NCBI RefSeq assembly: GCF_958298935.1 | Contig: NC_084943.1 | Location: forward strand, 18,593,001-18,657,000 | From: Phragmites australis | Taxonomy: Eukaryota > Streptophyta > Magnoliopsida > Poales > Poaceae | Direction: 5' to 3' | Length of the DNA stretch: 64,000 nucleotides | In this document: positions 11,600-23,344 of the stretch, piece after piece | How positions within the stretch are numbered: the stretch's first letter is position 1 | Layout of the letters: every line of letters begins with the position of its first letter | Notes under the pieces: model-generated | Told to the model about the DNA's origin: nothing | What the model saw: the letters and a program-made list of their open reading frames with translations, nothing else | Databases searched by the model: none | Made by a program: the position numbers and the translations under genes

Positions 11600-14500
11600 A
11601 TGAGACCGCTTATCCGAACCGCCCGCTGCTGCCTCCGCGCTCGTGTTCGCGCCATGGCCACGCTTTCCGTGGCCCCCGCCCCCGCCGCCACCGCCATCTC
11701 CTCCTCCTCCACCCGCCCCCTCTCCTCCTCTTCACTCCCTCACCGCCTCCTCCTCGCCCGCTTCCTCCCAGCCGCGCCGGCGCCGGCCGGGGCGAGGGCA
11801 CTCCGGACGTCCGCGGCCGCGGCGGCCTCCGCCGTCGAGGTGGGCGGCGTCAAGATCGCGCGCGAGGGTGAGTGAGCGCTCGGGGTCGGAAGGTGTGATG
11901 CAAAGGCGGGATCTTGGGTGTGTTTGCTCTGGGTTTCGGGGTTTGATTGCACTGTTCGAAAGATAGCATTTTGTAAGGTTAGGAGGATTAACTTGGGTAA
12001 TAATGGTAGGGTTTTGGGAGGCTCCATTCATCGGTGGTGCAACCGCGGCATTGAAATGGCTAGTATATTGGTGTACCATGAATTGGTAGCTTGGGTTAAA
12101 ATTCCTGAATGGTTGGTTGCATTATTAGGTAGCTTCTCGGCAGTGGAATCGTCGTGACAGTCATTGGATTGCATTGCATTGTCCAGAGTGTTGCATTCTG
12201 TCATCCCGAAACCGGATGTCGTTACAGTAGCGTGTTACAGTGGCGTTCCAGAGTGCGAATCGAGTCTCAGTGTACCACACTGCGTGAAATTAGTAGCTTC
12301 TGATTCTTCCTGACATGAATTGATTCAATTTTTTATGGCCTTTGTAGACGTTGTGAAGGAAGATGACCCGACAAACAACGTGCCAGACACTATATTTTCA
12401 AAGATCGGCCTGCAGCTGCACAGGAGGGGTAACCACCCTCTAGGGATTCTGAAGAACACAATTTACGATTACTTTGACAAGAACTTCACTGGGCAGTTTG
12501 ACAAGTTAGATGACCTTTGCCCCCTTGTTTCTGTCAAGCAGGTATGAGGTAGAAATTGCTTGTAGTATATTGAATGGATGTCTGCTATTCCGTATTCTGC
12601 TAAAGTTCAACTGCAATAGTAGTATAGCATGAACAAAGTAGCAATAGCAAGTCAGCACACAATACTAGGTGGAAAAGGGTGAAAACACTATGCTACAGTA
12701 CAAACGTTGTAGAGCTCAATACTTCAATGGCTTGTTCCTTCTGTCATGGCATCTTCCCTTATATGAGTGAATTGAGCATGTGTAGGTGGCTAGGTGCTGT
12801 GTGTTTCTTCTCCAGATTCATACATCTTCAGTGAAAATAGTATGGTGGTTATTGGTTTGTCGCTGACCTAGAAGTGTTGCTTCCTGCAGAATTTTGACGA
12901 TGTCTTGGTCCCTGCTGACCATGTAAGCCGTAGTTACAATGACACGTACTATGTTGATGGTCAAACAGTCTTGAGGTGTCATACCAGTGCTCATCAAGCT
13001 GAGCTGCTAAGAGATGGACATACGCACTTTCTTGTTACTGGAGATGTTTACCGTAGGGATTCTATTGATTCAACTCACTATCCTGTCTTCCATCAGGTAA
13101 CTTTATTTTGCCAGATTCACTTAAATGTTTCTCAAGGAAGTTCTTTTTCATAATTTTTAACACATGCAGATGGAAGGGTTCCGTGTCTTCACTCCAGATG
13201 AATGGTCAGGTTCTGATATGGATGGGACAGCGTATGCAGCTGCAGACCTCAAGAAAACGCTGGAAGGCATGGCTAGACATCTATTTGGTAAAGCACTTGT
13301 AGCTTGGTCCTTGTCTTTGAAGGGAGCGATTAAATAGATGCTCATGTCAGCTAAATTATAGACAAACATGTCGTCTGCAGGTGCTGTAGAGATGCGATGG
13401 GTTGACACTTACTTCCCATTTACCAACCCATCCTTCGAGCTCGAAATATATTTTCAGGTTTTTGTATTGGATGTATTCAAGTATTTTGATAGTCTCAAAT
13501 CCAAGTAAAGCATGTCACACAACTTATTTTGATATGATGGATCTCTGATTAAGTTTCTCATCTTCTAAGGGCGATTGGTTGGAAGTTTTGGGATGTGGAG
13601 TCACTGAGCAGGAAATTTTGAAAAGAAACAGTAGGACAGACCACGTGGCATGGGCCTTCGGACTAGGTTTGGAGCGCCTTGCAATGGTCCTTTTTGATAT
13701 TCCAGATATCCGACTCTTCTGGTCAAATGATCAACGGTTCACATCCCAGGTATTCCTACTATAGCTACTATTTGTTATCTCACTACTTGGGCCGTTATAT
13801 TTTGTGTTGCTTATAGTGCCCCATTTACCCTATTCTATAGGGCTGCAAGATATGCTCAACCTAAGTTACTTTTCTGCAAACTCTTTCTGCGACCCTTCTT
13901 TTTTATCTCAATTTTTATGGATTATAAATTTATGAAATTTAAGAATTGAGTGCAGAAGTTCTCAAAATGAAAATCATGACATTGATTTTAAGAAGGGTTA
14001 TGGATTTTATTAACTGTTATTTCGAAAACATGTGTTACCTAATGTAGCTAACAAATGATTACTGATAGGCTTGGTTTTGGCCTACGCTCAAATATTTACA
14101 GTACTTTCAGTTAATTAGTTAATGCATCTTTCTAGTGTTATTGCAGTAATACTTACTACAAGATCTAATTAGTGTAACTGCTCAAAATTTACCTCATATG
14201 TTGGCCTAACATAGGATTAACAGAGGTGTTGTGTCTATATTGGTTTGTATTTACTGTCATCAACTTTGATTTCTAAGTTGTACACATTCTTATTACCCAG
14301 TTCTCAGAAGGCAAGCTTGGTGTCAAGTTCAAGCCATTTTCCAAGGTATGTAGTCACTATGTTTCTTTTCCCTGTGTAATCTACCATCATCTGTTGAGAA
14401 AATAGTTTTCACCTTGGTGTCAATATACCCTGGCTGACTGTTTATTATTTCTACAGTTCCCACCTTGTTACAAGGATATGAGTTTCTGGATCAATGATGC

Positions 14501-15356
14501 ATTTACAGAGAATAATTTATGTGAGGTTGTCAGAGGAATTGCTGGAGATCTTGTAGAGGAGGTATGATCTCAGTGCTTTTGGTGCATCATTAACATTGAA
14601 TTTATGTTTAGCACTTGCCTTAGCTTAGTTTGTTAAGTTTGTATGATCCTTCACATTTCCTGTTGTAATTTCATGTTAAAAATGACACTTCAAACAATAG
14701 CATTAGTATTTAGGTTTAAATGAAGCATTTCAGTTTTATAATTTGTAATAAATCTCCAGATTAAGTGAAAGTATACCTTCTGGTCTTTACAAGCTTATTG
14801 TCCGTGTTCTGTACTCCTGCTGGCAATGATTTGTCTTCCTAGGTTTATTTGTAGCTCTGTTCGCTAGTTCTGGTACGGGTTCGATATACTTTCATGAACC
14901 AACTCCATTCAATTTCCACATACATGCATGAGTATAGGGAAACTCTTTTCGAGACATGATAAGGTGCTTTGATCTCTTAATAATAAAACACTAGCATCCA
15001 TGTGGTAAATATTATTAGGAGCCTAATCTGTGCATTTAGTAATTTGGTTATATAATGAAATTTGGCTCTTCAGAATCAGATTAAATATTTTTTGTTTGCA
15101 GGTAAAGCTCATCGATAATTTTACCAACAAGAAAGGCATGACGAGTCATTGCTACAGAATAGCCTATAGGTCGATGGAACGTTCACTCACAGATGAGGAG
15201 ATTAACGACCTGCAGGTACATGCAATGTGACAACACCCATGGCACTCCTATGATTTTAGATGCTATCTTGATTGGAATCTGATCATTTGTACAATTCGAT
15301 TGCAGTGGAACGTCAGGGAAACTGTGAAAAGTAAATTAAAAGTTGAGTTGAGATAG
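11600..15356 (+). CDS. Phenylalanine--tRNA ligase, organellar (monomeric, class II), 452 aa
   Basis: Charges tRNA-Phe in chloroplasts and mitochondria. Ten exons read in one frame: 11600-11867, 12348-12541, 12890-13096, 13170-13287, 13381-13457, 13570-13749, 14301-14345, 14457-14561, 15102-15215, 15306-15356 (TAG). The first about 75 residues are Ser/Ala/Arg-rich with almost no acidic residues, as in a transit peptide. The class II core includes [10 protein letters not shown] (phenylalanine pocket), motif 2 [18 protein letters not shown] and motif 3 GLGLERLAM at about 319-327. Residues from about 350 form the FDX-ACB anticodon-binding domain ([12 protein letters not shown] to the C-terminus). 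Length fits the single-chain organellar enzyme, not the cytosolic alpha-beta type. A second in-frame ATG at 11654 has a stronger context (GCCATGGCC) and would give 434 aa. Confidence 0.93.
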
Positions 15357-15359
15357 AAC

Positions 15360-17485
15360 TGAGCTAGTTCAGGAGTTATACCAAGAACTAACTTTTGCCA
15401 GTCTTTATATGTAAATCCATTGGAAAGGTATTTATTGATCTATGGAGAAAGTGGGTTCATTTGTTTCTGTATTGATCCTTGGGTTCATTCTGTTCGAGTT
15501 GGCATTCATTACATTTTGCAGCTCATAATGATAAGACATGATGTACATTGCTCTCAATTTCTGCTGATGTTAGTGTGCAATAAGATGTACTTTTTACGTA
15601 CACCGCAGTTGAATTTATGTCCATATGTATGTTTTGTCCAAGCAGTTTAAAGAATTCACTGATCCTTGTGTTTTGTTGTACAATAAGGAGATTTCTCCTC
15701 GTAGCACAAGAGCCAGAATGCTGAATCGGGGAACTGAGCTAGTTTTGGCGGTCTCCTGTGTTACTCTCAATCCAATATATATTCTCCGAAACAAAAAGAA
15801 AACTATATGATCAGTGGTACGTGAAGCATTATCGATTTAGAAATTTGGAATGACGTATGACGAATCTGAAAGGACCTTGGGCTTCCCAATCCTGACAGAT
15901 CCCTATAGGTGCATCTTTTCCGATGCCTTGTCATGAATGGCAAATGGTCCACCCAATTTATTTGGGATAAAGGCGTTGTTGTTGTCATAGATAAGGAATG
16001 TAAAAAAAATGTTGCTAAAAACTAAGAGCTAGAGTATGCCATCTAGTTAGGTGCCTATTGGAGGAACCGGCTCCTGAGCTGTAACTTTTCCTCCATTGAG
16101 AGCCGTTGGATTGGAAATAGATCACTTAGATTTGATGCCACGGTACCTATGCTACGGTGAAATATGAACAGTAGTTCTACAAAACAGTAACCACTTTCCC
16201 TGCAAATTACTATTCATCCACTCGCAAACTACTGTTTCTCACACTGTTCACCCGTAATATTCCTTCTCAACGTAAGAGGATTCGGGTCCCCTATTGGACT
16301 GCATATTTGGCATTGCCATGTGGTACTAAATAGCAGTTAGTCCTGCGAGTTCACGCAGTTTCTCACACACAACAAAGGTGATTGTTGTCTGAGGGCCTAA
16401 TTTCGCTAAGGTGGCAATCCACTGAAAAATTGAGAGAGCTTGTTAGGAAGTTAATGGAAGGAGGGAAATACATAAGATCAATGATGGTAATATCTATATT
16501 AACCGTAATAGCAGGTGATTGCTGCAAGTGCCCTAAATCCTTCAGGAAAATACTTGTACTTCATTAAAACAGAAATTCAAATTTCAAACTTTCAGTTCTG
16601 AATAAAGAAAAACTATTGCTGATAATCTGCAAGGCATTACTGATCTTCAATTACCCAGAATTTACAACAAGTATCTTGGTAAATAGTATGTTTTTTTGGG
16701 GTGTGGAGAGGTGAAAAATAACAAATCAAGATAGCATATTGAACAAAACAACCATATGAGTAAATAGGGACTGTCAAATATAATAAAACAGTATATATGC
16801 TATGCATGGCCCTCCCCCTTTGTAAAGTGATTTTACGCCCTCTTTTCAGCACAACCTGCGAACCAAGAAAGGGCATGAAATATAAGAACACGTTTCTAAT
16901 AGTTGGTACTCAACAAAGTAATGAATTTCCAGTCTTCTAATAGGCTCATTTTTCTCATCTTATGCTACTAGCCCACCACTAACTAGCAGCGCAACAGTTT
17001 GGTGGCGCCTTCAGCAGCTAAGCAAAACAAAAGGTCAGGATAAACACCTAGTAAGCACAATGGAATCCGTTTCTGTATACTCTGACACTTTGGACTCCCT
17101 CTGCAGCATTAGACGTGTTTTGATCATGTCCACAGGTGCAGTCACAGTAGTACCAGCTGTTCCAGCGATGCAACTCGAGCTTTCAAGCAGATAGAGATCA
17201 GCTGTTAATTCATCTCATTGAAGGATAGAGCTTTCAACATGATGGAGGAGGTTTCCATGTGTTGCTGCTAGGTTGCAGATTGCAGGCTCGAGGGGACTCC
17301 TTTGCTTGAATTAAGTTCATGACTGTATCTCTTGCCCAGAAAACTGCAGCCTTGGTATCAATTGTTTTCTCTCTGTGCTTTCTCTTGTTTCTAGCCATCC
17401 ATAACGACCACATACCACAGAGGATAGTGGTAGCACCATCCTTCTTGCAAATCTCGTCAAATAATTAATAGATCCTTTGTCCAGG
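15360..17485. other. 3' flank and repeat-derived intergenic DNA
   Basis: 15357-15800 is the 3' flank of the PheRS gene. A piece around 15925-15995 ends TTTGGGATAAAGGCGTTGTTGTTG, resembling the 3' end of RTE-type LINEs. 16030-16310 has two CCTATTGGA-type patches facing a similar CCCCTATTGGACTG at about 16290 and may be a decayed small element. No gene is supported. Confidence 0.3.
15925..15995 (+). mobile_element. RTE-type LINE 3' end remnant
   Basis: CCACCCAATTTATTTGGGAT followed by AAAGGCGTTGTTGTTGTC resembles the conserved 3' terminus with TTG repeats of plant RTE LINEs. A shorter relative lies at about 52741-52776. Assignment is from memory of the motif only. Confidence 0.35.
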
Positions 17486-17640
17486 TGAGAGAGAGGGTGC
17501 AAAGAGGGGAGTTCCACACCTGTTACCTCTTTCATGATCTCCCAGAAATATCGAGCGAAAGTGCACTCAACTAACACATGCATAATTGTTTCCTGGCCTG
17601 CACCACACCATTTGCATCTTCGATTTGTAATCGTAATATG
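17317..17640 (-). pseudogene. LINE reverse-transcriptase tail fragment (zf-RVT domain)
   Basis: The minus-strand reading gives RRCKWCGAGQETIMHVLVEC then TFARYFWEIMKEVTG. This is the C-X2-C ... H-X4-C pattern and aromatic spacing of the zf-RVT domain found at the C-terminus of plant LINE ORF2 proteins. Only this piece is present; the frame degrades after about 90 codons. It is unrelated in exact sequence to the corresponding part of the 55-63 kb LINE. Confidence 0.65.
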
Positions 17641-17957
17641 GACAGGTTCCTTTTCTCATCTGTATGACCTTACTCTCCAACGCGACACATGTGATTTTGT
17701 AATCTTAGAGCAGACCTTGCTCATCTCCCCATCTTAGTTCTGTATTGCCCAGCACTAGGAGCACGAAAGGGGGGTAGTTCGTCCTCGATCTGTAGTCAAC
17801 GACGTGCCGCAGCCTCGGTGGGTTCGCAGTCGCCGTCGGCGATGGTGTCCTCCGGCGACCATTCTGCGCGCATGCGCACGGCCGTGGCTATCTGCCTATG
17901 GCCTCAACAGGGCCTACGCACGGCTCTAAATTTGCACTTGCGTATGCATAAATTCAC

Positions 17958-18995
17958 GGGCAAATTGATCATATGTTCCAAAGTTAGTGTGCCTTTGATA
18001 ATATGCTCTAAGTTGATCACCCTTTGATCCTATGTTCTAAGTTGGCTGTCTAGTTTGATGATATATCTACATTATTTCTTTTAGAAAAGACAAGTTTACC
18101 TTTCACCTCTCTTTTCTGGATTGATCATCCTCCTTAGCTACTTCCAGTGCATTTTTTCTTCATTTCTATTTCGTACTCTCTCAATTCTTTTCATAAAAAT
18201 GGTTAGTTCAAATACTAAACTTGTTGATGTATACGTAAAGAACACATTTTTGGCGCAAAACGAATCTCACAAATATGATAACGCACATAAAAAATGATTC
18301 CAACATATGACAATTTTGAGTGTTGCATGAATCAAACATAAGTATTGCAAATGACAAAATGACTCCATTTAGATAAAAGATGGTAGACTCTTCTCTTCTT
18401 TGGAGTCAACTTTTTGGAAGGTCTTGTCTTTGACTTTGCAGGAGACTTGGCTGGAGTCTTGGCAGGGGACATGGTAGTTTGAGCCCTCGCAAAATCAATG
18501 TAATACACAATGAAATTATAAAACAAAACTGAAAATTGTGATGTTACCTATCACAGATTGATTCCATTTTGAATCTCCTCCTCAACCCCTCTGAATTTCA
18601 GTGAAATTGCATCTCACAAACTTAGGGTTCCAAGAAATTTCTTCAATAAAAATTTAGGGGGAAAAGAGGAGAGGAGAAGAAGGAAAGGTTACCTAGCGTT
18701 GTGTCTACTCCTCGCCGCCAGCTGCCCGTGCTGAGCCGCATCAGGGAGGCAGCGATGAGCGAGCAAACATGACTAATTGTGGGGGGGGGGGGGGGGGGAG
18801 TGAACGGGTAATATGTAGCAGGTTTTTTTTTCTTTTTTCATAAAGGAAAAAAGAGTCATTTGATGTACAAAGTCTAGTTGCAATATCCAACACAAAATTT
18901 TGTTACAAACTAGTTCATACGATCAAATAATGATTAACTTATGACATATTATCAAAGTCACACCATACCAACTTTGGGACATATGATCAATTCTC
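17958..18995. mobile_element. Mutator-like element (MULE), 1,038 bp, long terminal inverted repeats
   Basis: The left 100 bp (AATTGATCATATGTTCCAAA, then CTTTGATAATATG) is matched in inverted orientation by the right end (18900-18995). Flanking 9-bp direct repeats TAAATTCAC (17949-17957) and TAAATTCAT (18996-19004) differ at one base; 9 bp is the Mutator target size. Interior holds a short Lys/Pro/Ser-rich minus-strand frame and an 18-bp G run at 18781-18798. No transposase domain is seen. Confidence 0.75.
18332..18472 (-). CDS. Small basic S/T-P-A-K repeat peptide inside the MULE
   Basis: From ATG 18472 the minus strand encodes MSPAKTPAKSPAKSKTRPSK and then KLTPKKRRVYHLLSKWSHFVICNTYV, stop at 18332. 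The SPAK/TPAK repeats resemble histone H1 tails or nuclear AT-hook-like basic tails. It lies wholly between the MULE ends, so it may be captured host sequence or part of a decayed element gene. Whether it is expressed cannot be told. Confidence 0.3.
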   Translation of the reverse strand: MSPAKTPAKSPAKSKTRPSKKLTPKKRRVYHLLSKWSHFVICNTYV

Positions 18996-19025
18996 TAAAT
19001 TCATTGACTACATGCTTATCGACTA

Positions 19026-19261
19026 CTCCCTCCAGTCCAAAATAAGTGTTGACTATTTCAAACTTTAGCTACAAATTACTTTTTACATATTAAGTTTGGA
19101 TACTTGAAAATGACATGAGTAGATTTGTCTAAAAAGTACTTTCATAATAGTATACTTTTGCTATATTTTATCAAAATATTGCAATAAAAAATAGTAGTCA
19201 AAGTTATATTTTGAAGACCATGTCAATATTTAAAATAACACTTATTTCGGATTGGAGGGAG
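19026..19261. mobile_element. Stowaway MITE (Tc1/mariner), 236 bp
   Basis: Ends CTCCCTCCAGTCCAAAATAA and, inverted, CTCCCTCCAATCCGAAATAA, flanked by TA on both sides (19024-19025 and 19262-19263). These are the Stowaway consensus tip and target duplication. Confidence 0.9.
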
Positions 19262-19302
19262 TAAGTACATGCAGTTATCCAATAAATGCACGTCACCCCT
19301 TA

Positions 19303-20184
19303 GAGTCTGTTTGGTTCTCAGAATTGGAAGAACTGAATTGAATTGGGCTTCAAATCCGAATCCATGTGGAAATAGAAATGGGCACCAATCCAATGCTTTT
19401 GTTTGGTTGGCAAGCAAATTGTTGAGAAGGAAATCGGCCATGGATTCCGGCACTGTAACAACATGGAGATCGTCCACGAGGTGACCCGAAGATCATGGTC
19501 TTCGGGCTTGGGGAAGAAGGTGGCCGCAACAGTGAGATCTCGTGGCCACCTGAATTGGGAAGAAGGCGGATCTCGTGGCTACTGGCCTTGGGGAAGAAGG
19601 GACCGATGGAGGGATCCCATGGCTCTTCGTGACGACGTCGGGCTTGGGGTAGAAGGAGGCGACGAGATCTTGAGGTGGGTGGTGGCACCGATGAGGTCGA
19701 GGTCCTTCAGATGGCGCTACAGGAGTGGGACCTCGGCCTCCAAAGCTCACTCGCCACGAACAAGCCTACCGCCGCCGCTTCCGCCTTCTTTTCCGGCGAT
19801 AAGGCTTCGGGCCAGAGTTGGCGAAAAATGAGGTGGTGCTTGACGCCGAAGTCCGGTGGACGGCGGTGGCAGTCGGGTCAATTTCTGACAGTTGTCGGCA
19901 ACGGTGGACGATGGAGTCCGGTGGTTAGTGATGGGAGCTCACACACTCGTTGGTTCCATCGGGAGCAGGCAAAGAGCGATGCGAATCAGGGCGTCGAGCT
20001 CCAAATCGGAGGGGTATAGGTCCGAATTGTGGAAGCACTCTCCTAGTTGTTCTTCAATTCAGTTGGAAATGAGTTCTAATTCTGATTCCAATTTCCAGCA
20101 CAACCAAACAATAGAATTAGACCTGCCCCAATTCTAATTCCAATTCCTCGATTCCGAGTTCAATTCTGCAAATCAAACGGCGCC
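19303..20184. mobile_element. Harbinger-type element with GC-rich interior, 882 bp
   Basis: Left end GAGTCTGTTTGGTTCTCAGA and inverted right end GGCGCCGTTTGATTTGCAGA are imperfect inverted repeats, with TTA on each side (19300-19302 and 20185-20187), the PIF/Harbinger target. Ends carry GAATTGGAATTGG-type subterminal repeats. The middle (about 19440-20030) is GC-rich, unlike the ends, with several overlapping open frames on both strands that contain no recognisable domain. Confidence 0.65.
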
Positions 20185-20189
20185 TTAGA

Positions 20190-21276
20190 TATTAGTGTAT
20201 CTGGGCATTCATCGATTTTCATGGCGAACATGAACTGGGGTTGGAGCTTCTTGTGATGGAGGCTGTCAGTGAGATCGAGCGGAGCGAGGTGGAAGATTGA
20301 GGAGGTGAGGGTGGAGCTTCTCGAGATGGATCGGAGAGGAGCCGAGGGCTCCATTTTATCGAGCCAAAAGAGGAGCCAGCAAGGGGCACCACCCCGCACC
20401 TACCGCACGATTGTGTCGTGCTCGGTTAGGGCGGAGGGCACGCGAGCGCCACCACCGCTCTCCCGATGCCCCCAGTCACGAGGAAGGGATAAGGGTGGTG
20501 CCCCTTTGGACTAGTTGGGCTGCTCGGCCATTTGGCCTAAGTAGTGGTCTGGTTTGTCTTTGGGGTTTCCAACCCATATTTTTTCTCCAATTTCACTGGA
20601 ATTTTTTTAAATTCAAATTTGACTTCATTTTAAACTCGAATTTCAAAGGAAACCCCTCTCAAATTCCAACAGTTTCTGCATTACTTGCAGTTTGGGGCCT
20701 GTAATCCATGATTAGGATCATCCATACACATTATTAGACAGGTGCGTAGATGGATGGATCATTGGCACCCAAGATATTAATATCTTGTTGCTGTGCAAAT
20801 ATATGAGCAACAAAGACTTTTTTTGGAACAATAGCAGCAAAAACTTTTCATTTGGTCTTTTTCCTGTAACTGTACTGTTTTTGTTTGAGCCGTACAAGTA
20901 ATATTTCAGTATGCAGGAATGGATGTCCACTTCTTTTCGTATTGCGTAGTCTGGCAAGGAAAATGATACTTGAGTAATTTTTTCTGACGAAAAGATGAAT
21001 TCCCTCGCTATTCAAGTTTGCGTATGAGCAAGCGTACCTAGACTTCCCAAGTGAAGTAATACTAATACATTCACCATGAAAAATAATTTCATATTACTCT
21101 GCTTTCATTCCTTTGACCACCATGCTGTTGCAGATCCGTTGTCAAAACTGACACTTGTAGGCTGAACCCATATATGGCCCCCTTGATGTCTCATTCACTT
21201 GCGAATATTTCCTAACATTTCTTTCAGAATACTTTGCTTGTTGCTTTTGAAGTCGGAACATAATTCATCAACTTCC
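20190..21276. other. Intergenic; LTR-like remnant, no gene
   Basis: 20190-20700 is GC-rich then shifts to TTTTTTTAAATTCAAATTTG at about 20607, a composition usual in grass LTRs, but no termini were found. The remainder is AT-rich without coding frames. Confidence 0.3.
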
Positions 21277-21289
21277 AAATAACGACCTA

Positions 21290-21487
21290 GGTTATGGAGT
21301 ATAGGGGGAGCAGAGGGGTTGCGTGTCTGCATGGCGTTGGCGTGAGTGTCTCGGTCATTTTGTAATCACAAACAGTGGTGCGCATGTAACAAACAACTAA
21401 CCCGACCGTTGGTACGGTTTTGTAAGTAGATGGCTATTTTCTTAATTTAATGACTCGCGGCTCTTCTGCGCATTTGAGAAAAAAAAA
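21290..21487 (+). mobile_element. 5'-truncated LINE insertion, about 198 bp, with target duplication
   Basis: The direct repeat AAATAACGACCTA at 21277-21289 reappears right after an A run ending at 21487 (TAACGACCTA at 21488-21497, preceded by AAA). The inserted segment ends CTCTTCTGCGCATTTGAG plus poly(A), the 3' end type of plant L1-like LINEs, also seen at 24047-24088. Non-coding. Confidence 0.75.
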
Positions 21488-21497
21488 TAACGACCTA

Positions 21498-22420
21498 AAC
21501 CGATTTTGCCGAAGCGACAGACGAGGAGATAATTTCTGGAGCGCAAAGAATACACACGCCAGAAACTGCTGGCCAGGGGCGCAGCGGAGTGTGGAAACGA
21601 TCGACGTGAGTACAATCCCGGCGTATATCGAATCATTAGTTATGTCCACAATCTCCCAACGTTCCATCATCAGTTATATATCTTCTCTACCCCTTCTTTT
21701 GGTACTCATTTCAATGTATGTTGTTCCCCATTGCAGCCATGGTGTGCCTCCTCATGACGGCTAGATTTGGGGTGGGCTTGGAGAGGGTGGTGATGTTGTT
21801 CTGCGCCCTGAACAACATCACAATCGCCAACTGACCTGTGATCTCAGCTACTGATCCAAGAACCGGTGATGGAATGGACCCTCATAATGTGGTTTAGAGC
21901 ATCTGTTAGATTCATTCACAAGGCTACTTGTATATTTTCAGTAGATTGCCAGAAGGTGAAATCCGACAACGATGTGGTGCATGCGCTCGCTGTGGATTAG
22001 GGCTCCTTCTCTTTGGGATTTTCTCACGTGTTGCCCAGGTGCTGTTGATTGTTATGCGCGGAAAAGTGATGAAGCATCACATGGATTGCTGAAACAGGGG
22101 AGGTACATGGGGCGTTTGAGTTTTGAGTCACGCCAAATCGGCTTGCTCAGTTTTCCTCTTCTTGTTGTTGTTTTTGAGTCAGCGGCGTAGAACTTTCAAA
22201 GATTTGAGCTTGGGGAAAGGACGGAATTCAAGTCATTGGGAGGAAGAAAAGATAGGGGTTTGATGGGAGGCGAATGCGAAGATAGATACGACTTTTGCAA
22301 GATTCGGGGGAGGTAAATGAGGAACGAAAAGGTTGGATCTTTATTTACTAATCTGTCCTCTGCAATTACTGCTCCAGTCTAGTATAGTACTCTATGGGTC
22401 CGGAAGGACTTGCGTTACTT
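21498..22420. other. Intergenic; no gene recognised
   Basis: Mixed-composition DNA with only short frames lacking domains. An exon-like segment cannot be excluded but has no support. Confidence 0.3.
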
Positions 22421-22423
22421 TTA

Positions 22424-22495
22424 AACGTGTTACCTTAGTGGTATGATTCTCACTTATGGTGCGAGAGGTCACTTGTTCAATTCTAGGAATGCTCC
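22424..22495 (+). pseudogene. tRNA-Pro-like relic
   Basis: TAGTGGTATGATTCTC, then GTGCGAGAGGTC, TTGTTCAATTCTAGGAATG and CTCC align with plant tRNA-Pro(TGG): D-arm, anticodon arm, T-arm with B box and 3' acceptor strand. The 5' acceptor strand (AACGTGTT) no longer pairs with GGAATGCTCC. The anticodon stem has a C-A mismatch, and the loop reads TTATGGT, so the anticodon position is ATG instead of TGG. A dead tRNA copy, or the head of a tRNA-derived SINE. Confidence 0.6.
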
Positions 22496-23344
22496 TATTT
22501 TTCTCCCTGCGCCTTTTTTTTTTTCTCCCAGCAAGTTGTACACTTGGCTTCTCAGCATCAGTTAATGCTTATTGCCATATCGGTTTTCCATTTTTTTTTT
22601 TTTGGCAGAGAGAGAGGATACAATTAGACCATCCCTGCAAAGTGTAAACTGATACCTGCACTGCATATTCTTACAATATAACATTATAATTGTTCCAATT
22701 GCAATTCTTGTTAAAATAGTTGTTCCATCTGTAGAAAACCATCCCAGGACCCGTTTTGCTTATGGTTCGGCGTGGAGCTGCCGATCGTTTGGGTTGTCAG
22801 GTGTGTGAGCGGGACTCCGCCTGTTAGGTTGTCCGAGTGTTTTGATCGAGGTGCTAGCTAGGCGCAGTTACTTGCTTGGTTGCATTGCTTGCTGTGGGTG
22901 CCCTTGGTTGACCTAATGTGTCGGATGGTGTCTCTGTGCCGGCCTGTTTGCTATGTGTTAGCCAGGTTGTTTGTTGACGAGCCTCTGTCGACCGGTTGTT
23001 TAGAAGGTTTGGTGTTAGCAACCCTTGATTAGTATGCCAGGCTTGTGCCCTGTGTGCATGCCTAGGCCTGCATGCGCCGCCTTCTGTTGGCCTGCATGCG
23101 GAGATCACGTTTGGCCTCCAACCGTGCCTACCCTTGATCCTGTTTCCATAAATCTTGAGGAGGATAGCATCGATTGTTGGCCTATATATGTAACATGTGT
23201 TATCACCAGGAACATAACTTAATTACGCGTGATTTCCTCCGCTATCATGGTATCACGAGGCTTCCACGATCCCGTGACCTACCACTTCTGCTAATTCCTA
23301 TATTGCTGCGCGCGCCGCCGCCACCAATCGCTACCCATCGCTAC

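Noticed and set aside
11515..12079. Long frames on both strands over PheRS exon 1
   Set aside because: GC-rich shadows; the spliced plus-strand frame fully explains the region.
19350..20019. Frames of 85-142 codons inside the Harbinger-type element
   Set aside because: Overlapping on both strands, no domain, no splice logic.
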